Below, in pieces: positions 1 to 7,245 of a stretch of 20,782 nucleotides of DNA. This DNA comes from Clostridium sp. (lineage in GTDB: Bacteria; Bacillota; Clostridia; Clostridiales; Clostridiaceae). Under the pieces are notes generated by a model. The model ran no database searches, was not told the DNA's origin, and saw only the letters and a list, made by a program, of their open reading frames with translations. Both the position numbers and the translations under genes were made by a program. The stretch is taken from contig JAHAIU010000029.1 in the NCBI GenBank assembly GCA_018372555.1, positions 1 through 20,782 on the forward strand. Reading direction: 5' to 3'. How positions within the stretch are numbered: position 1 is the stretch's first letter; each line of letters opens with the position of its first letter.

Positions 1-60
1 AAAGGCACATTTTAAGTATGACTATAAAAATTTAATTTTATTATTAGGAGGAGGACAAAA

Positions 61-1368
61 ATGAAAAGGAAAATATTATCAGTTTTGCTTGCTGGGGTAA
101 TGGTGATGTCACTTGTAGCATGTAGTAAAAAAGGTGGTGATGACCCAAATGAAAGTAGCAGTGGAAAAACAGAAATAACATGGTGGGCATTCCCAACATT
201 TACTCAAGAAAATTCAAGTGATGCAGTAGGAACCTGGGAGCAAAAATTAATCGATGCATTTGAGGCAGAAAATCCAGATATAAGTGTAAAATTAGAAACA
301 ATAGACTTTACTTCAGGACCTGAGAAAATTACAACTGCAATTGAAGCAGGTACAATGGCAGATGTTCTTTTTGATGCACCAGGACGTATAATTAATTATG
401 GAAAATCTGGAAAGTTGGCAAACTTAAATGATATGTTTACAGATGAGTTTGTAAAAGATGTAAACAATGATGCATTGCTACAAGCTTCTAAAGATGGAGA
501 TACTGCTTATATGTATCCAATAAGTACTGGTCCATTTTACATGGCATTTAATAAAGCAATGTTAGAAGATGCAGGAGTTCTTGATTTAGTAAAAGAAGGC
601 TGGACAACAGATGATTTTGTAAAGGTTTTAGAATTCTTAAAAAGTAAGGGATATAATCCAGGTTCCTTATTCAGTAATGGTCAAGGTGGAGACCAAGGTA
701 CACGTGCTTTCTTTACAAACCTATATAGCACTAGCATAACAAACGATACACTTACAGAATATACTACTAATGATGATGCTTCTGTTAAATCAATGGAATT
801 AATTAAAGGCTTAATTAAAGATGGATTATTAATGAATGGTTCTCAATATGATGGATCTGCTGATATTCAAAACTTTGCGAATGGACAAACAGCATTCACA
901 CTTTTATGGTCATCAGCTCAACCAGGTACACAAGCAAAATTATTAGAAGCAAGTGGAGTTGAGTATCTTGAAGTACCATTCCCATCAGATGATGGCAAAG
1001 CAGAGTTAGAATATTTAGTAAATGGATTCTGTGTATTTGATAAGGGTGATGAAGATAAAATAGCTGCATCTAAGAAATTTATAAAATTTATTTGTGATGA
1101 CGAAGAATGGGGTCCCAAAAACGTTGAAAGAACAGGCGCATTCCCAGTTCGTACATCTTTCGGTGAGTTATATGATGATGAAAGAATGAAAGAAATTGGT
1201 TCTTGGACAAAGTATTATTCTACTTACTACAATACAATTGATGGATTTGCTGAAATGAGAACTTTATGGTTCCCAATGCTTCAATCAGTATCTAATGGAG
1301 AAGTAGAAGCAAAAGCAGCTTTAGATAGCTTTACTAATAAGGCAAATGAAACAATAAAATCTAAATAG
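61..1368 (+). CDS. ABC transporter sugar-binding lipoprotein (family 1 SBP, probable sialic acid binding, SatA-like)
   Basis: This is an extracellular solute-binding lipoprotein of 435 aa that captures substrate at the cell surface and passes it to the two permeases that follow. The N-terminus (MKRK, a hydrophobic stretch, then lipobox LVAC with Cys21) is a type II signal peptide. A Ser/Gly/Lys-rich linker precedes a typical family 1 (MalE-like) binding fold with the start motif ITWWAF. A strong Shine-Dalgarno site (aggaggagg, about 49-55) lies ahead of the ATG. It is the first visible gene of a block ending in nanE, nanA and nanK, so sialic acid or a close derivative is the likely ligand, as for pneumococcal SatA. 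The ligand is inferred from context only; family 1 proteins bind many sugars. Any promoter lies largely left of the window. Arginine is often CGT here, unlike flanking genes. Confidence 0.9.
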   Translation: MKRKILSVLLAGVMVMSLVACSKKGGDDPNESSSGKTEITWWAFPTFTQENSSDAVGTWEQKLIDAFEAENPDISVKLETIDFTSGPEKITTAIEAGTMADVLFDAPGRIINYGKSGKLANLNDMFTDEFVKDVNNDALLQASKDGDTAYMYPISTGPFYMAFNKAMLEDAGVLDLVKEGWTTDDFVKVLEFLKSKGYNPGSLFSNGQGGDQGTRAFFTNLYSTSITNDTLTEYTTNDDASVKSMELIKGLIKDGLLMNGSQYDGSADIQNFANGQTAFTLLWSSAQPGTQAKLLEASGVEYLEVPFPSDDGKAELEYLVNGFCVFDKGDEDKIAASKKFIKFICDDEEWGPKNVERTGAFPVRTSFGELYDDERMKEIGSWTKYYSTYYNTIDGFAEMRTLWFPMLQSVSNGEVEAKAALDSFTNKANETIKSK

Positions 1369-1379
1369 GATTAATTAAT

Positions 1380-1421
1380 TTCTTCTTGCACATTATTTTA
1401 ATGCGCAAGAAGAATATTTTT
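1380..1421 (+). terminator. Strong hairpin with T-tract between binding-protein and permease genes (probable partial terminator or 3' stabiliser)
   Basis: Positions 1380-1395 and 1399-1414 form a 16-bp stem with one mismatch and a TTT loop, followed by TATTTTT at 1415-1421. This is intrinsic-terminator architecture lying inside an operon, 12 bases after the binding-protein stop. Such elements commonly allow more binding protein than permease to be made. Readthrough must occur, because no separate promoter is obvious before the permease gene. Confidence 0.75.
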
Positions 1422-1460
1422 CAGATATTATTTCTTAAGATAAGTGATTGGGGGAAAAAT

Positions 1461-2351
1461 ATGAAAACTTCGAACAAATTACAGGTGAGAGAGACTATTG
1501 CGTCATACACTTTTCTGGCTCCAGTATTAATATTTTTTGTAATATTTGTTCTGACTCCTATGATTATGGGATTTGTTACAAGCTTCTTTAATTATACAAT
1601 GACTGATTTTTCATTTATTGGAATAGATAATTATATACGTATGTTTAATGATGAAATATTTATTAAATCGTTAATAAATACATTGATTATTGTAATAGGA
1701 TCAGTTCCTATTGTGGTAGCATTTTCTTTATTTGTAGCTTCACAAACATATGAAAAGAGTGCATTTACTCGTTCGTTTTTCCGTTGTGTATTTTTCTTAC
1801 CTGTTGTTACAGGAAGTGTAGCTGTTACAGTTGTATGGAAATGGATTTATGATCCATTATCAGGTATATTGAATTATATGTTAAAAACAGGGAGCATTAT
1901 TGATCAGAATATTAGCTGGTTAGGGGACAAAAGATATGCATTAATTGCAATTATAGTTATTTTACTTACGACATCAGTTGGTCAGCCAATTATACTTTAT
2001 ATAGCATCATTGGGGAATATAGATAAGTCTCTTGTAGAAGCAGCTCGTGTAGATGGTGCTAATGAATTTCAAGTGTTCTGGAAAATAAAATGGCCAAGCT
2101 TATTACCTACAACACTTTATATAGTAGTTATCACAACAATTAATTCATTCCAATGCTTCGCATTGATTCAACTGTTAACATCAGGTGGGCCAAACTATTC
2201 TACCAGCACGATTATGTACTATCTATATGAGAAAGCATTTAAACTTTCTGAATATGGATATGCAAATACAATGGGAGTATTCCTAGCTGTATTAATTGGT
2301 CTCATAAGTTTTGCACAATTCAAAATTCTAGGTAATGATGTAGAATATTAG
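1461..2351 (+). CDS. ABC transporter permease, MalF-type (probable sialic acid uptake)
   Basis: This is an integral membrane permease subunit of 296 aa. It has about six hydrophobic segments and the cytoplasmic EAA loop EAARVDGANEF (from about residue 193), which docks the ATPase. It belongs to the binding-protein-dependent transport family of MalF/UgpA type. I chose the ATG at 1461 because TTGGGGGAAAAAT directly precedes it. An upstream TTG at 1386 would place the start inside the preceding hairpin and add a non-family extension. It forms the channel with the next gene, 15 bp downstream. No ATP-binding subunit is encoded nearby, so a shared sugar ATPase (MsmK/MalK type) must energise it if it is active. 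Several arginines use CGT. Confidence 0.9.
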   Translation: MKTSNKLQVRETIASYTFLAPVLIFFVIFVLTPMIMGFVTSFFNYTMTDFSFIGIDNYIRMFNDEIFIKSLINTLIIVIGSVPIVVAFSLFVASQTYEKSAFTRSFFRCVFFLPVVTGSVAVTVVWKWIYDPLSGILNYMLKTGSIIDQNISWLGDKRYALIAIIVILLTTSVGQPIILYIASLGNIDKSLVEAARVDGANEFQVFWKIKWPSLLPTTLYIVVITTINSFQCFALIQLLTSGGPNYSTSTIMYYLYEKAFKLSEYGYANTMGVFLAVLIGLISFAQFKILGNDVEY

Positions 2352-2366
2352 GAAGGAGAGAATATA

Positions 2367-3194
2367 ATGAAGAAAAAAGCGACACCTTTCGGGGTAATCA
2401 CCATAATACTTTTGAGTATCTTAACCATTATTTTTGTCTTTCCTTTCTATTGGATTATGACAGGTGCGTTTAAGGCTCAACCTGATACAATTAAAATTCC
2501 ACCACAATGGTGGCCAACAGCGCCGACTGTGGAGAATTTTAAACAATTACTTATTCAAAATCCAGCAGGAAAATGGTTATTTAACAGTATTTTCATTGCA
2601 GCAGTTACAATGCTTTTAGTATGTATAACATCTTCACTTGCAGGATATGTTTTGGCTAAGAAGAAATTTTACGGACAGAAGTTTCTATTTTCTGTATTTA
2701 TTGCAGCAATGGCATTGCCAAAGCAAGTTGTATTAGTTCCCTTGGTGAGAATTGTTAATTTATTAGGAATCCATGATACATTAGCAGCTGTAATTCTTCC
2801 GTTGGTTGGGTGGCCTTTTGGAGTTTTCTTAATGAAACAATTTAGTGAGAATATTCCTGGCGAATTATTAGAGTCAGCAAAGATTGATGGTTGTGGAGAA
2901 TTTAGAACATTTATAAACATTGCATTCCCAATTATAAAACCAGGGTTTGCTGCATTAGCAATATTCACATTTATCAATACTTGGAATGATTACTTTATGC
3001 AGTTAGTAATGCTTTCATCAAGAGATAAACTTACAGTTTCACTCGGTGTGGCAACTATGCAAGCTGAGATGGCAACAAACTACGGATTGATTATGGCAGG
3101 GGCAGCACTATCAGCAGTTCCAATCGTTGCTGTATTTTTAATCTTCCAAAAATCATTTACACAAGGTATTACAATGGGCGCTGTAAAAGGTTAA
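2367..3194 (+). CDS. ABC transporter permease, MalG-type (probable sialic acid uptake)
   Basis: This is the second integral membrane permease of the transporter, 275 aa. It has an N-terminal membrane segment at about residues 10-31, further hydrophobic helices, and the EAA-like loop ESAKIDGCGEF from about residue 169. It is typical of the MalG/UgpE family, SatC-like by context. The Shine-Dalgarno GGAAGGAGAG lies ahead of the ATG, and only 15 bp separate it from the MalF-type gene, so the two are surely co-transcribed and form a heterodimer. Length and topology are normal for the family. Substrate is inferred from the nan genes downstream. Confidence 0.9.
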   Translation: MKKKATPFGVITIILLSILTIIFVFPFYWIMTGAFKAQPDTIKIPPQWWPTAPTVENFKQLLIQNPAGKWLFNSIFIAAVTMLLVCITSSLAGYVLAKKKFYGQKFLFSVFIAAMALPKQVVLVPLVRIVNLLGIHDTLAAVILPLVGWPFGVFLMKQFSENIPGELLESAKIDGCGEFRTFINIAFPIIKPGFAALAIFTFINTWNDYFMQLVMLSSRDKLTVSLGVATMQAEMATNYGLIMAGAALSAVPIVAVFLIFQKSFTQGITMGAVKG

Positions 3195-3203
3195 TGTATA
3201 GAG

Positions 3204-3267
3204 ATGGAACTATTGAAACACATAGACTTTTGATTATCAGGCGTGTGAAGAATAGTTCCATTTTATA
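3204..3267 (+). terminator. Hairpin between permease and yhcH genes (terminator-like or processing element)
   Basis: An 11-bp perfect stem (ATGGAACTATT at 3204-3214 with AATAGTTCCAT at 3251-3261) encloses a 36-nt loop that can pair further (ACAC with GTGT). It is followed by TTTATAT. It sits in the 104-bp gap inside the operon, so it may be a weak attenuator or an RNA processing site. Confidence 0.45.
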
Positions 3268-3298
3268 TATTGTGTGGAAATAAAAAGGAGAGATTCGT

Positions 3299-3730
3299 AT
3301 GGTATATGATAGCATAAAAAATATTGGGAACTATAGGGGGCATTTACTATGGTTAGACGAGGCAATTGATTTCCTGGAAAACACTGACTTGAACTCACTT
3401 CCAATTGGACGTACAGAAATAGCAGGAAATAAAGTGTTTTTTAATGTAATGGAGGCGGAAGCTAAAGAAGAGGATAAAGTAAATTTTGAAATACATAAAA
3501 AATATATGGATATACAGATTGATATAGAAGGAACAGAAAATATTGCGGTTGGTCTTGAGATAGAAGGGGGGATCGAGACATATAGAGAGGAAATCGATTT
3601 TGGAATAGTTGATTGCAGTGAGTATGTAATGTGCAAGATGGGAAAAGGAAGATTTATTATTTGTATGCCAGAAGAAGCGCATAAACCTGGAATTGCTACA
3701 GAAAAAAATCGATATCTAAAAAATGTATGA
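3299..3730 (+). CDS. YhcH/YjgK/YiaL family protein (NanQ-type sialic acid anomerase), C-terminus probably frameshifted
   Basis: This is a 143-aa cytoplasmic cupin-like protein of the DUF386 family. The E. coli member NanQ (YhcH) speeds anomer conversion of N-acetylneuraminate so that the lyase can act. Family motifs seen are the opening MVYDSIKNIGNY, HKKYMDIQ (66-73) and MPEEAHKPG (about 123-131, His128), which supply the conserved polar pocket. The Shine-Dalgarno is AAGGAGAG. The reading frame stops after RYLKNV, slightly short for the family. Adding one base in either A-run (3702-3708 or 3718-3723) would continue the frame as KKCMIKVAGS to a TAG at 3748-3750. That resembles the usual KKVVVKV final strand, so a one-base deletion or sequence error is likely. 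The fold is probably mostly intact. Confidence 0.85.
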   Translation: MVYDSIKNIGNYRGHLLWLDEAIDFLENTDLNSLPIGRTEIAGNKVFFNVMEAEAKEEDKVNFEIHKKYMDIQIDIEGTENIAVGLEIEGGIETYREEIDFGIVDCSEYVMCKMGKGRFIICMPEEAHKPGIATEKNRYLKNV

Positions 3731-3849
3731 TTAAAGTAGCTGGGAGTTAGTAGTTCAAAGATCAAGTTATTAGAAAAGAGGTAAATTAATAAGGGTAACT
3801 GTATAAAATTGTATCTATAGTAATTAAAAGAGATAGATAGGAGATCAAT

Positions 3850-4500
3850 ATGACAGGAAATAGAGGATATTTAATAAGTACAATATTTAATTTGGACAAT
3901 GGAATTATGCGTTTTTTTTCAAGGGTAATTGATATAGTAATATTAAATCTTTTGTTTATTATATGTTGTATTCCCATTGTGACAATAGGCGCATCGTTGA
4001 CTGCTATGTATTCAATAACATTAAAAATGGTAAGAAATGAAGAGTCGCATATTATACGAGAATTCTTAAAGTCATTTAAGCAAAATTTCAGGCAAGGAAC
4101 TATATTGGGAGCGATAGCAATTATAATAGCATTTTTTATTACAATAGACTTGAGAATAATAGCAATGGGATATGATAACTTGAAAGTATTAGAGATACTA
4201 TGTTATGCAGTAGCAATTTGGAGTTATATTATATTTTTATATGCATTTCCGATTTCAGCAAGATTTATATACACAACAAAAGAAGTATTTAAAAATTCAT
4301 TTATGATTAGTATCGTGAATCTTCAATGGACATTATTACTAATATTGTTTAATATTCCATTTGTAATTATGCTACTTTATTCAGGAGTATCTATGCTTCT
4401 GCTATTTACAATATTGATTATATGTGGATTTTCTGGATTAGCACTGATTCAGTCATTTATATTTCGAAAAATATTCGAAAAATATGAAATTCCCAGATAG
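3850..4500 (+). CDS. YesL/DUF624 family integral membrane protein
   Basis: This membrane protein of 216 aa has about five hydrophobic segments (roughly 27-57, 84-104, 112-136, 158-178 and 181-203). The DUF624 signature is clear: an N-terminal FNLDNGIMRFFSRVIDI, then CCIPIVTIGASLTAMY, then a basic loop with FLKSFKQNFRQG. Members are recurrently encoded beside sugar ABC transporters in Firmicutes, but no biochemical role is established. Its place between yhcH and nanE suggests a link to transporter assembly or sialic acid handling, which is inference. The start ATG follows TAGGAGATCAAT. A 119-bp gap before it holds no clear promoter. Confidence 0.8.
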   Translation: MTGNRGYLISTIFNLDNGIMRFFSRVIDIVILNLLFIICCIPIVTIGASLTAMYSITLKMVRNEESHIIREFLKSFKQNFRQGTILGAIAIIIAFFITIDLRIIAMGYDNLKVLEILCYAVAIWSYIIFLYAFPISARFIYTTKEVFKNSFMISIVNLQWTLLLILFNIPFVIMLLYSGVSMLLLFTILIICGFSGLALIQSFIFRKIFEKYEIPR

Positions 4501-4546
4501 GCTTAAGAAATAAATTTGAAATAATGTATTATGGAAAGGAAAATAT

Positions 4547-5242
4547 ATGAATAAGAGAGTTAATGGTTTAAAAGGAAAATTAATAGTATCATGCCAAGCA
4601 CTGCAGCATGAACCACTTCATTCCTCATTTATTATGGGAAGGATGGCGCTTGCTGCGAAAGAAGGAGGAGCAGCTGGAATTCGTGCAAATACAAAAGAAG
4701 ATATTGCTGAAATACAGTCACAAGTAGATATTCCGATTATTGGAATTGTGAAACGTGATTACGATAACTCTAAAGTCTATATAACACCAACTATGAGAGA
4801 GATTGATGAGTTGATGGAAGTGAAACCTGAGATTATAGCGATTGATGCTACGTATGAATTAAGGCCAGAAGAAAAGACTTTAGATGAATTTTTTAAAGAA
4901 GTAAAGGCAAAATACCCAGATCAACTTTTTATGGCAGATTGTTCTACTGTTGAAGAGGCACTCCATGCAGATGATATAGGGTTTGATTTTATTGGTACAA
5001 CAATGGTTGGATATACAGAACATAGTAAAAATCTTAAAATAGAAGATAATGATTTTGAGATTATTAGAGAAATTCTTGCAAAAGTAAAACATCCAGTTAT
5101 AGCAGAAGGTAATATAAATACACCAGAAAAGGTTAAACGTGTAATTGAATTAGGATGCTATAGTGTTGTGGTTGGTTCTATTATTACAAGGCCTCAGTTA
5201 ATTACAAAAAAGTTTGTAGACGAGTTAAATTATAATAAATAA
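4547..5242 (+). CDS. nanE: N-acetylmannosamine-6-phosphate 2-epimerase
   Basis: This cytoplasmic TIM-barrel enzyme of 231 aa converts ManNAc-6-P to GlcNAc-6-P, which then feeds NagA and NagB. Family landmarks are LKGKLIVSCQAL at the N-terminus, GAAGIRAN (Arg46), PIIGIVKRDY with the catalytic-type Lys69, VIAEGNI with Glu187, and the phosphate-binding end VVVGSIITRP. These match the Lys, Glu and Arg set described for clostridial NanE. Length is normal. The Shine-Dalgarno GGAAAGGAAAA precedes the ATG, and nanA follows after 31 bp. Several arginines use CGT. Confidence 0.95.
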   Translation: MNKRVNGLKGKLIVSCQALQHEPLHSSFIMGRMALAAKEGGAAGIRANTKEDIAEIQSQVDIPIIGIVKRDYDNSKVYITPTMREIDELMEVKPEIIAIDATYELRPEEKTLDEFFKEVKAKYPDQLFMADCSTVEEALHADDIGFDFIGTTMVGYTEHSKNLKIEDNDFEIIREILAKVKHPVIAEGNINTPEKVKRVIELGCYSVVVGSIITRPQLITKKFVDELNYNK

Positions 5243-5273
5243 AACAGCCTGTATAGGGTAGAGGGAGAAGAAT

Positions 5274-6191
5274 ATGAGAGATTTGAATAAGTATAAGGGC
5301 GTGATTCCTGCATTTTATGCATGTTATGATGAAAAGGGTGAAATAAGTCCAGATAGAGTGCGTGCATTGACTCAATTCCACATTGAAAAGGGAGTTAAAG
5401 GAGTTTATGTAAATGGATCCTCTGGGGAATGTATTTATCAAAGTGTGGAGGATAGAAAGGTTGTTCTTGAAAATATAATGGCAATTGGAAAAGGAAAGCT
5501 CATAGTGATTGCTCACGTTGCATGCAATAACACAAGGGATAGTATAGAACTTGCAAAACATGCAGAAAGTTTGGGCGTAGATGCAATTGCAGCGATTCCT
5601 CCAATCTATTTTAAACTTCCTGATTATGCAATTGCAGCTTATTGGAACTCAATAAGTAATGCTGCTCCAAATACAGATTTTATAATATATAATATTCCAC
5701 AACTTGCAGGAGTAGCTTTAACACAAAGGCTTTATGCTGAGATGCGTAAGAATCCTAGAGTAATTGGTGTAAAGAATTCATCTATGCCAGTACAAGATAT
5801 TCAATTGTTCCGTGCAGATGGTGGAGATGAACACATTGTATTTAATGGACCAGATGAACAGTTCGTGAGTGGACGTGTGATTGGTGCAGAAGGAGGTATT
5901 GGAGGCACATATGGTGTTATGCCAGAACTGTTCTTAAAACTTAATGATCTTATAATTGAAAATAGAATAGAAGAAGCTAGAAGGCTTCAGTTCGATATTA
6001 ACGAAATTATCTATAAAATGTGTTCATGTCATGGAAATATGTATGGAGTAATAAAAGAAATTCTCCGTATAAATGAGAATTTAGATATAGGAGGTGTAAG
6101 AGAACCTTTAGTTGCATTAGTGGAGGATGATATTCCTGTTGTACAGGAAGCTGCGCTTATGATTAAAATAGCAATCAAAGCATATTGCTAA
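5274..6191 (+). CDS. nanA: N-acetylneuraminate lyase (DapA/NanA family aldolase)
   Basis: This class I aldolase of 305 aa cleaves Neu5Ac to ManNAc and pyruvate in the cytoplasm. Visible family motifs are GSSGE (48-52, binding the pyruvyl carboxylate), IYNIPQLAG with the proton-relay Tyr139, and VIGVKNSS with the Schiff-base Lys167. The DHDPS family has several aldolase activities, but the position between nanE and the kinase supports the lyase assignment. It is longer than the compact NanA of about 290 aa found in C. perfringens and E. coli, closer to the roughly 305-aa form of streptococcal sat/nan clusters. The Shine-Dalgarno is GAGGGAGAAG. Gaps of about 30 bp on both sides indicate one transcript. 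Confidence 0.9.
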   Translation: MRDLNKYKGVIPAFYACYDEKGEISPDRVRALTQFHIEKGVKGVYVNGSSGECIYQSVEDRKVVLENIMAIGKGKLIVIAHVACNNTRDSIELAKHAESLGVDAIAAIPPIYFKLPDYAIAAYWNSISNAAPNTDFIIYNIPQLAGVALTQRLYAEMRKNPRVIGVKNSSMPVQDIQLFRADGGDEHIVFNGPDEQFVSGRVIGAEGGIGGTYGVMPELFLKLNDLIIENRIEEARRLQFDINEIIYKMCSCHGNMYGVIKEILRINENLDIGGVREPLVALVEDDIPVVQEAALMIKIAIKAYC

Positions 6192-6220
6192 AAAAATAAG
6201 GTCTCAGAAGAGGTGAAAAT

Positions 6221-7102
6221 GTGAAAAAATATGTGAGTATTGATATTGGAGGAACCGCAATAAAATACGGAATCATTGATGAGTATGGAAGAATAATGAC
6301 AAAAGATAAGATTGATACAGAAGCACATAAAGGTGGGCCTGAGATTTTAAATAAAATATTTAGAATAGTTGAGAATTATTTAGAGGTATATAAACCAGTA
6401 GGAATTTGTATTTCAACAGCTGGAATGGTTGATACTGCAAAAGGTGAAATTTTTTACTCGGCTCCTTTGATTCCTAGATATGCAGGAACGAAATTCAAAG
6501 AAGAGTTAGAAAGAATGTTTTCTATCCCTTGTGAAGTAGAAAATGATGTGAACTGTGCAGGATTAGCGGAGAGTGTTTCAGGTGCAGCCATTGGTAGCAA
6601 GGTGGCGCTATGCCTTACGATTGGAACTGGAATTGGAGGATGCATTCTGATTGATGGGAATGTGTTCCATGGGTTTAGTAATAGTGCATGTGAGATAGGA
6701 TATATGCATATGTTTGATAGTGATTTCCAGACATTAGGAGCAAGTAGTATTCTTACTAAAAAGGTCGCTGAGATAAAACAGAGTTCAGAAGTAATATGGG
6801 ATGGCTATCATATTTTTGAAGAAGCTAAAAAGGGTGATGATATATGCATAACAGCTATTGATGAGATGGTTGAAGTTCTTTCAATGGGAATTGCGAATAT
6901 CTGTTATGTAATCAATCCAGAAGTAGTGGTATTAGGTGGGGGTGTTATGGCTCAGGATGCTTATCTAAAACCTAAAATTGAGAAGGCTTTAAAAAAATAT
7001 CTTGTGCCTAGCATTGCTGAAAAAACGAGGCTAGAGTTTGCAAAACATAAGAATGATGCAGGTATGATGGGAGCATTCTATAATTTTAAAAGCAAACACT
7101 GA
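6221..7102 (+). CDS. nanK: ROK family sugar kinase, probable N-acetylmannosamine kinase
   Basis: This cytoplasmic ROK kinase of 293 aa is expected to phosphorylate ManNAc with ATP to give the NanE substrate. It shows the ATP phosphate motif DIGGT (8-12), the catalytic region ENDVN (107-111, Asp109), the GTGIGG loop (135-140) and EIGYMH (158-163). The usual ROK zinc motif CxCGxxGC that should follow is absent, so this belongs to the zinc-less branch. The start is GTG at 6221 after AGAGGTGAAAAT; the overlapping ATG at 6219 is followed at once by TGA. It is the last gene of the operon. ManNAc specificity is inferred from the neighbours. Confidence 0.85.
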   Translation: MKKYVSIDIGGTAIKYGIIDEYGRIMTKDKIDTEAHKGGPEILNKIFRIVENYLEVYKPVGICISTAGMVDTAKGEIFYSAPLIPRYAGTKFKEELERMFSIPCEVENDVNCAGLAESVSGAAIGSKVALCLTIGTGIGGCILIDGNVFHGFSNSACEIGYMHMFDSDFQTLGASSILTKKVAEIKQSSEVIWDGYHIFEEAKKGDDICITAIDEMVEVLSMGIANICYVINPEVVVLGGGVMAQDAYLKPKIEKALKKYLVPSIAEKTRLEFAKHKNDAGMMGAFYNFKSKH

Positions 7103-7135
7103 TATTAAATTATTTATAGGTGAATATTCCCCATG

Positions 7136-7191
7136 ATATAAAAACAGTAATTAGTTTTATTTTCACACAGAACTAATTACTGTTTTTATAT
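7136..7191 (+). terminator. Rho-independent terminator of the sialic acid operon
   Basis: A perfect 21-bp inverted repeat (7136-7156 with 7171-7191) encloses a 14-nt loop and contains a TTTTT run on the 3' side (7183-7187). It ends the block that closes with nanK. It is symmetric enough to work in both directions. Confidence 0.85.
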
Positions 7192-7245
7192 GAGTATATA
7201 ACTATTTGGTATATAATTGATATATAAGGTTAATAAGGAGGGTTT

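Noticed and set aside
1386..1460. Extended N-terminus of the first permease from a TTG codon
   Set aside because: It begins inside the intergenic hairpin and has no ribosome site; ATG at 1461 has GGGGG upstream and gives a normal family length.
3331..3765. Open frame of 144 codons antisense to yhcH
   Set aside because: It has no recognisable domain, and the opposite strand carries clear YhcH motifs; it is a shadow frame.
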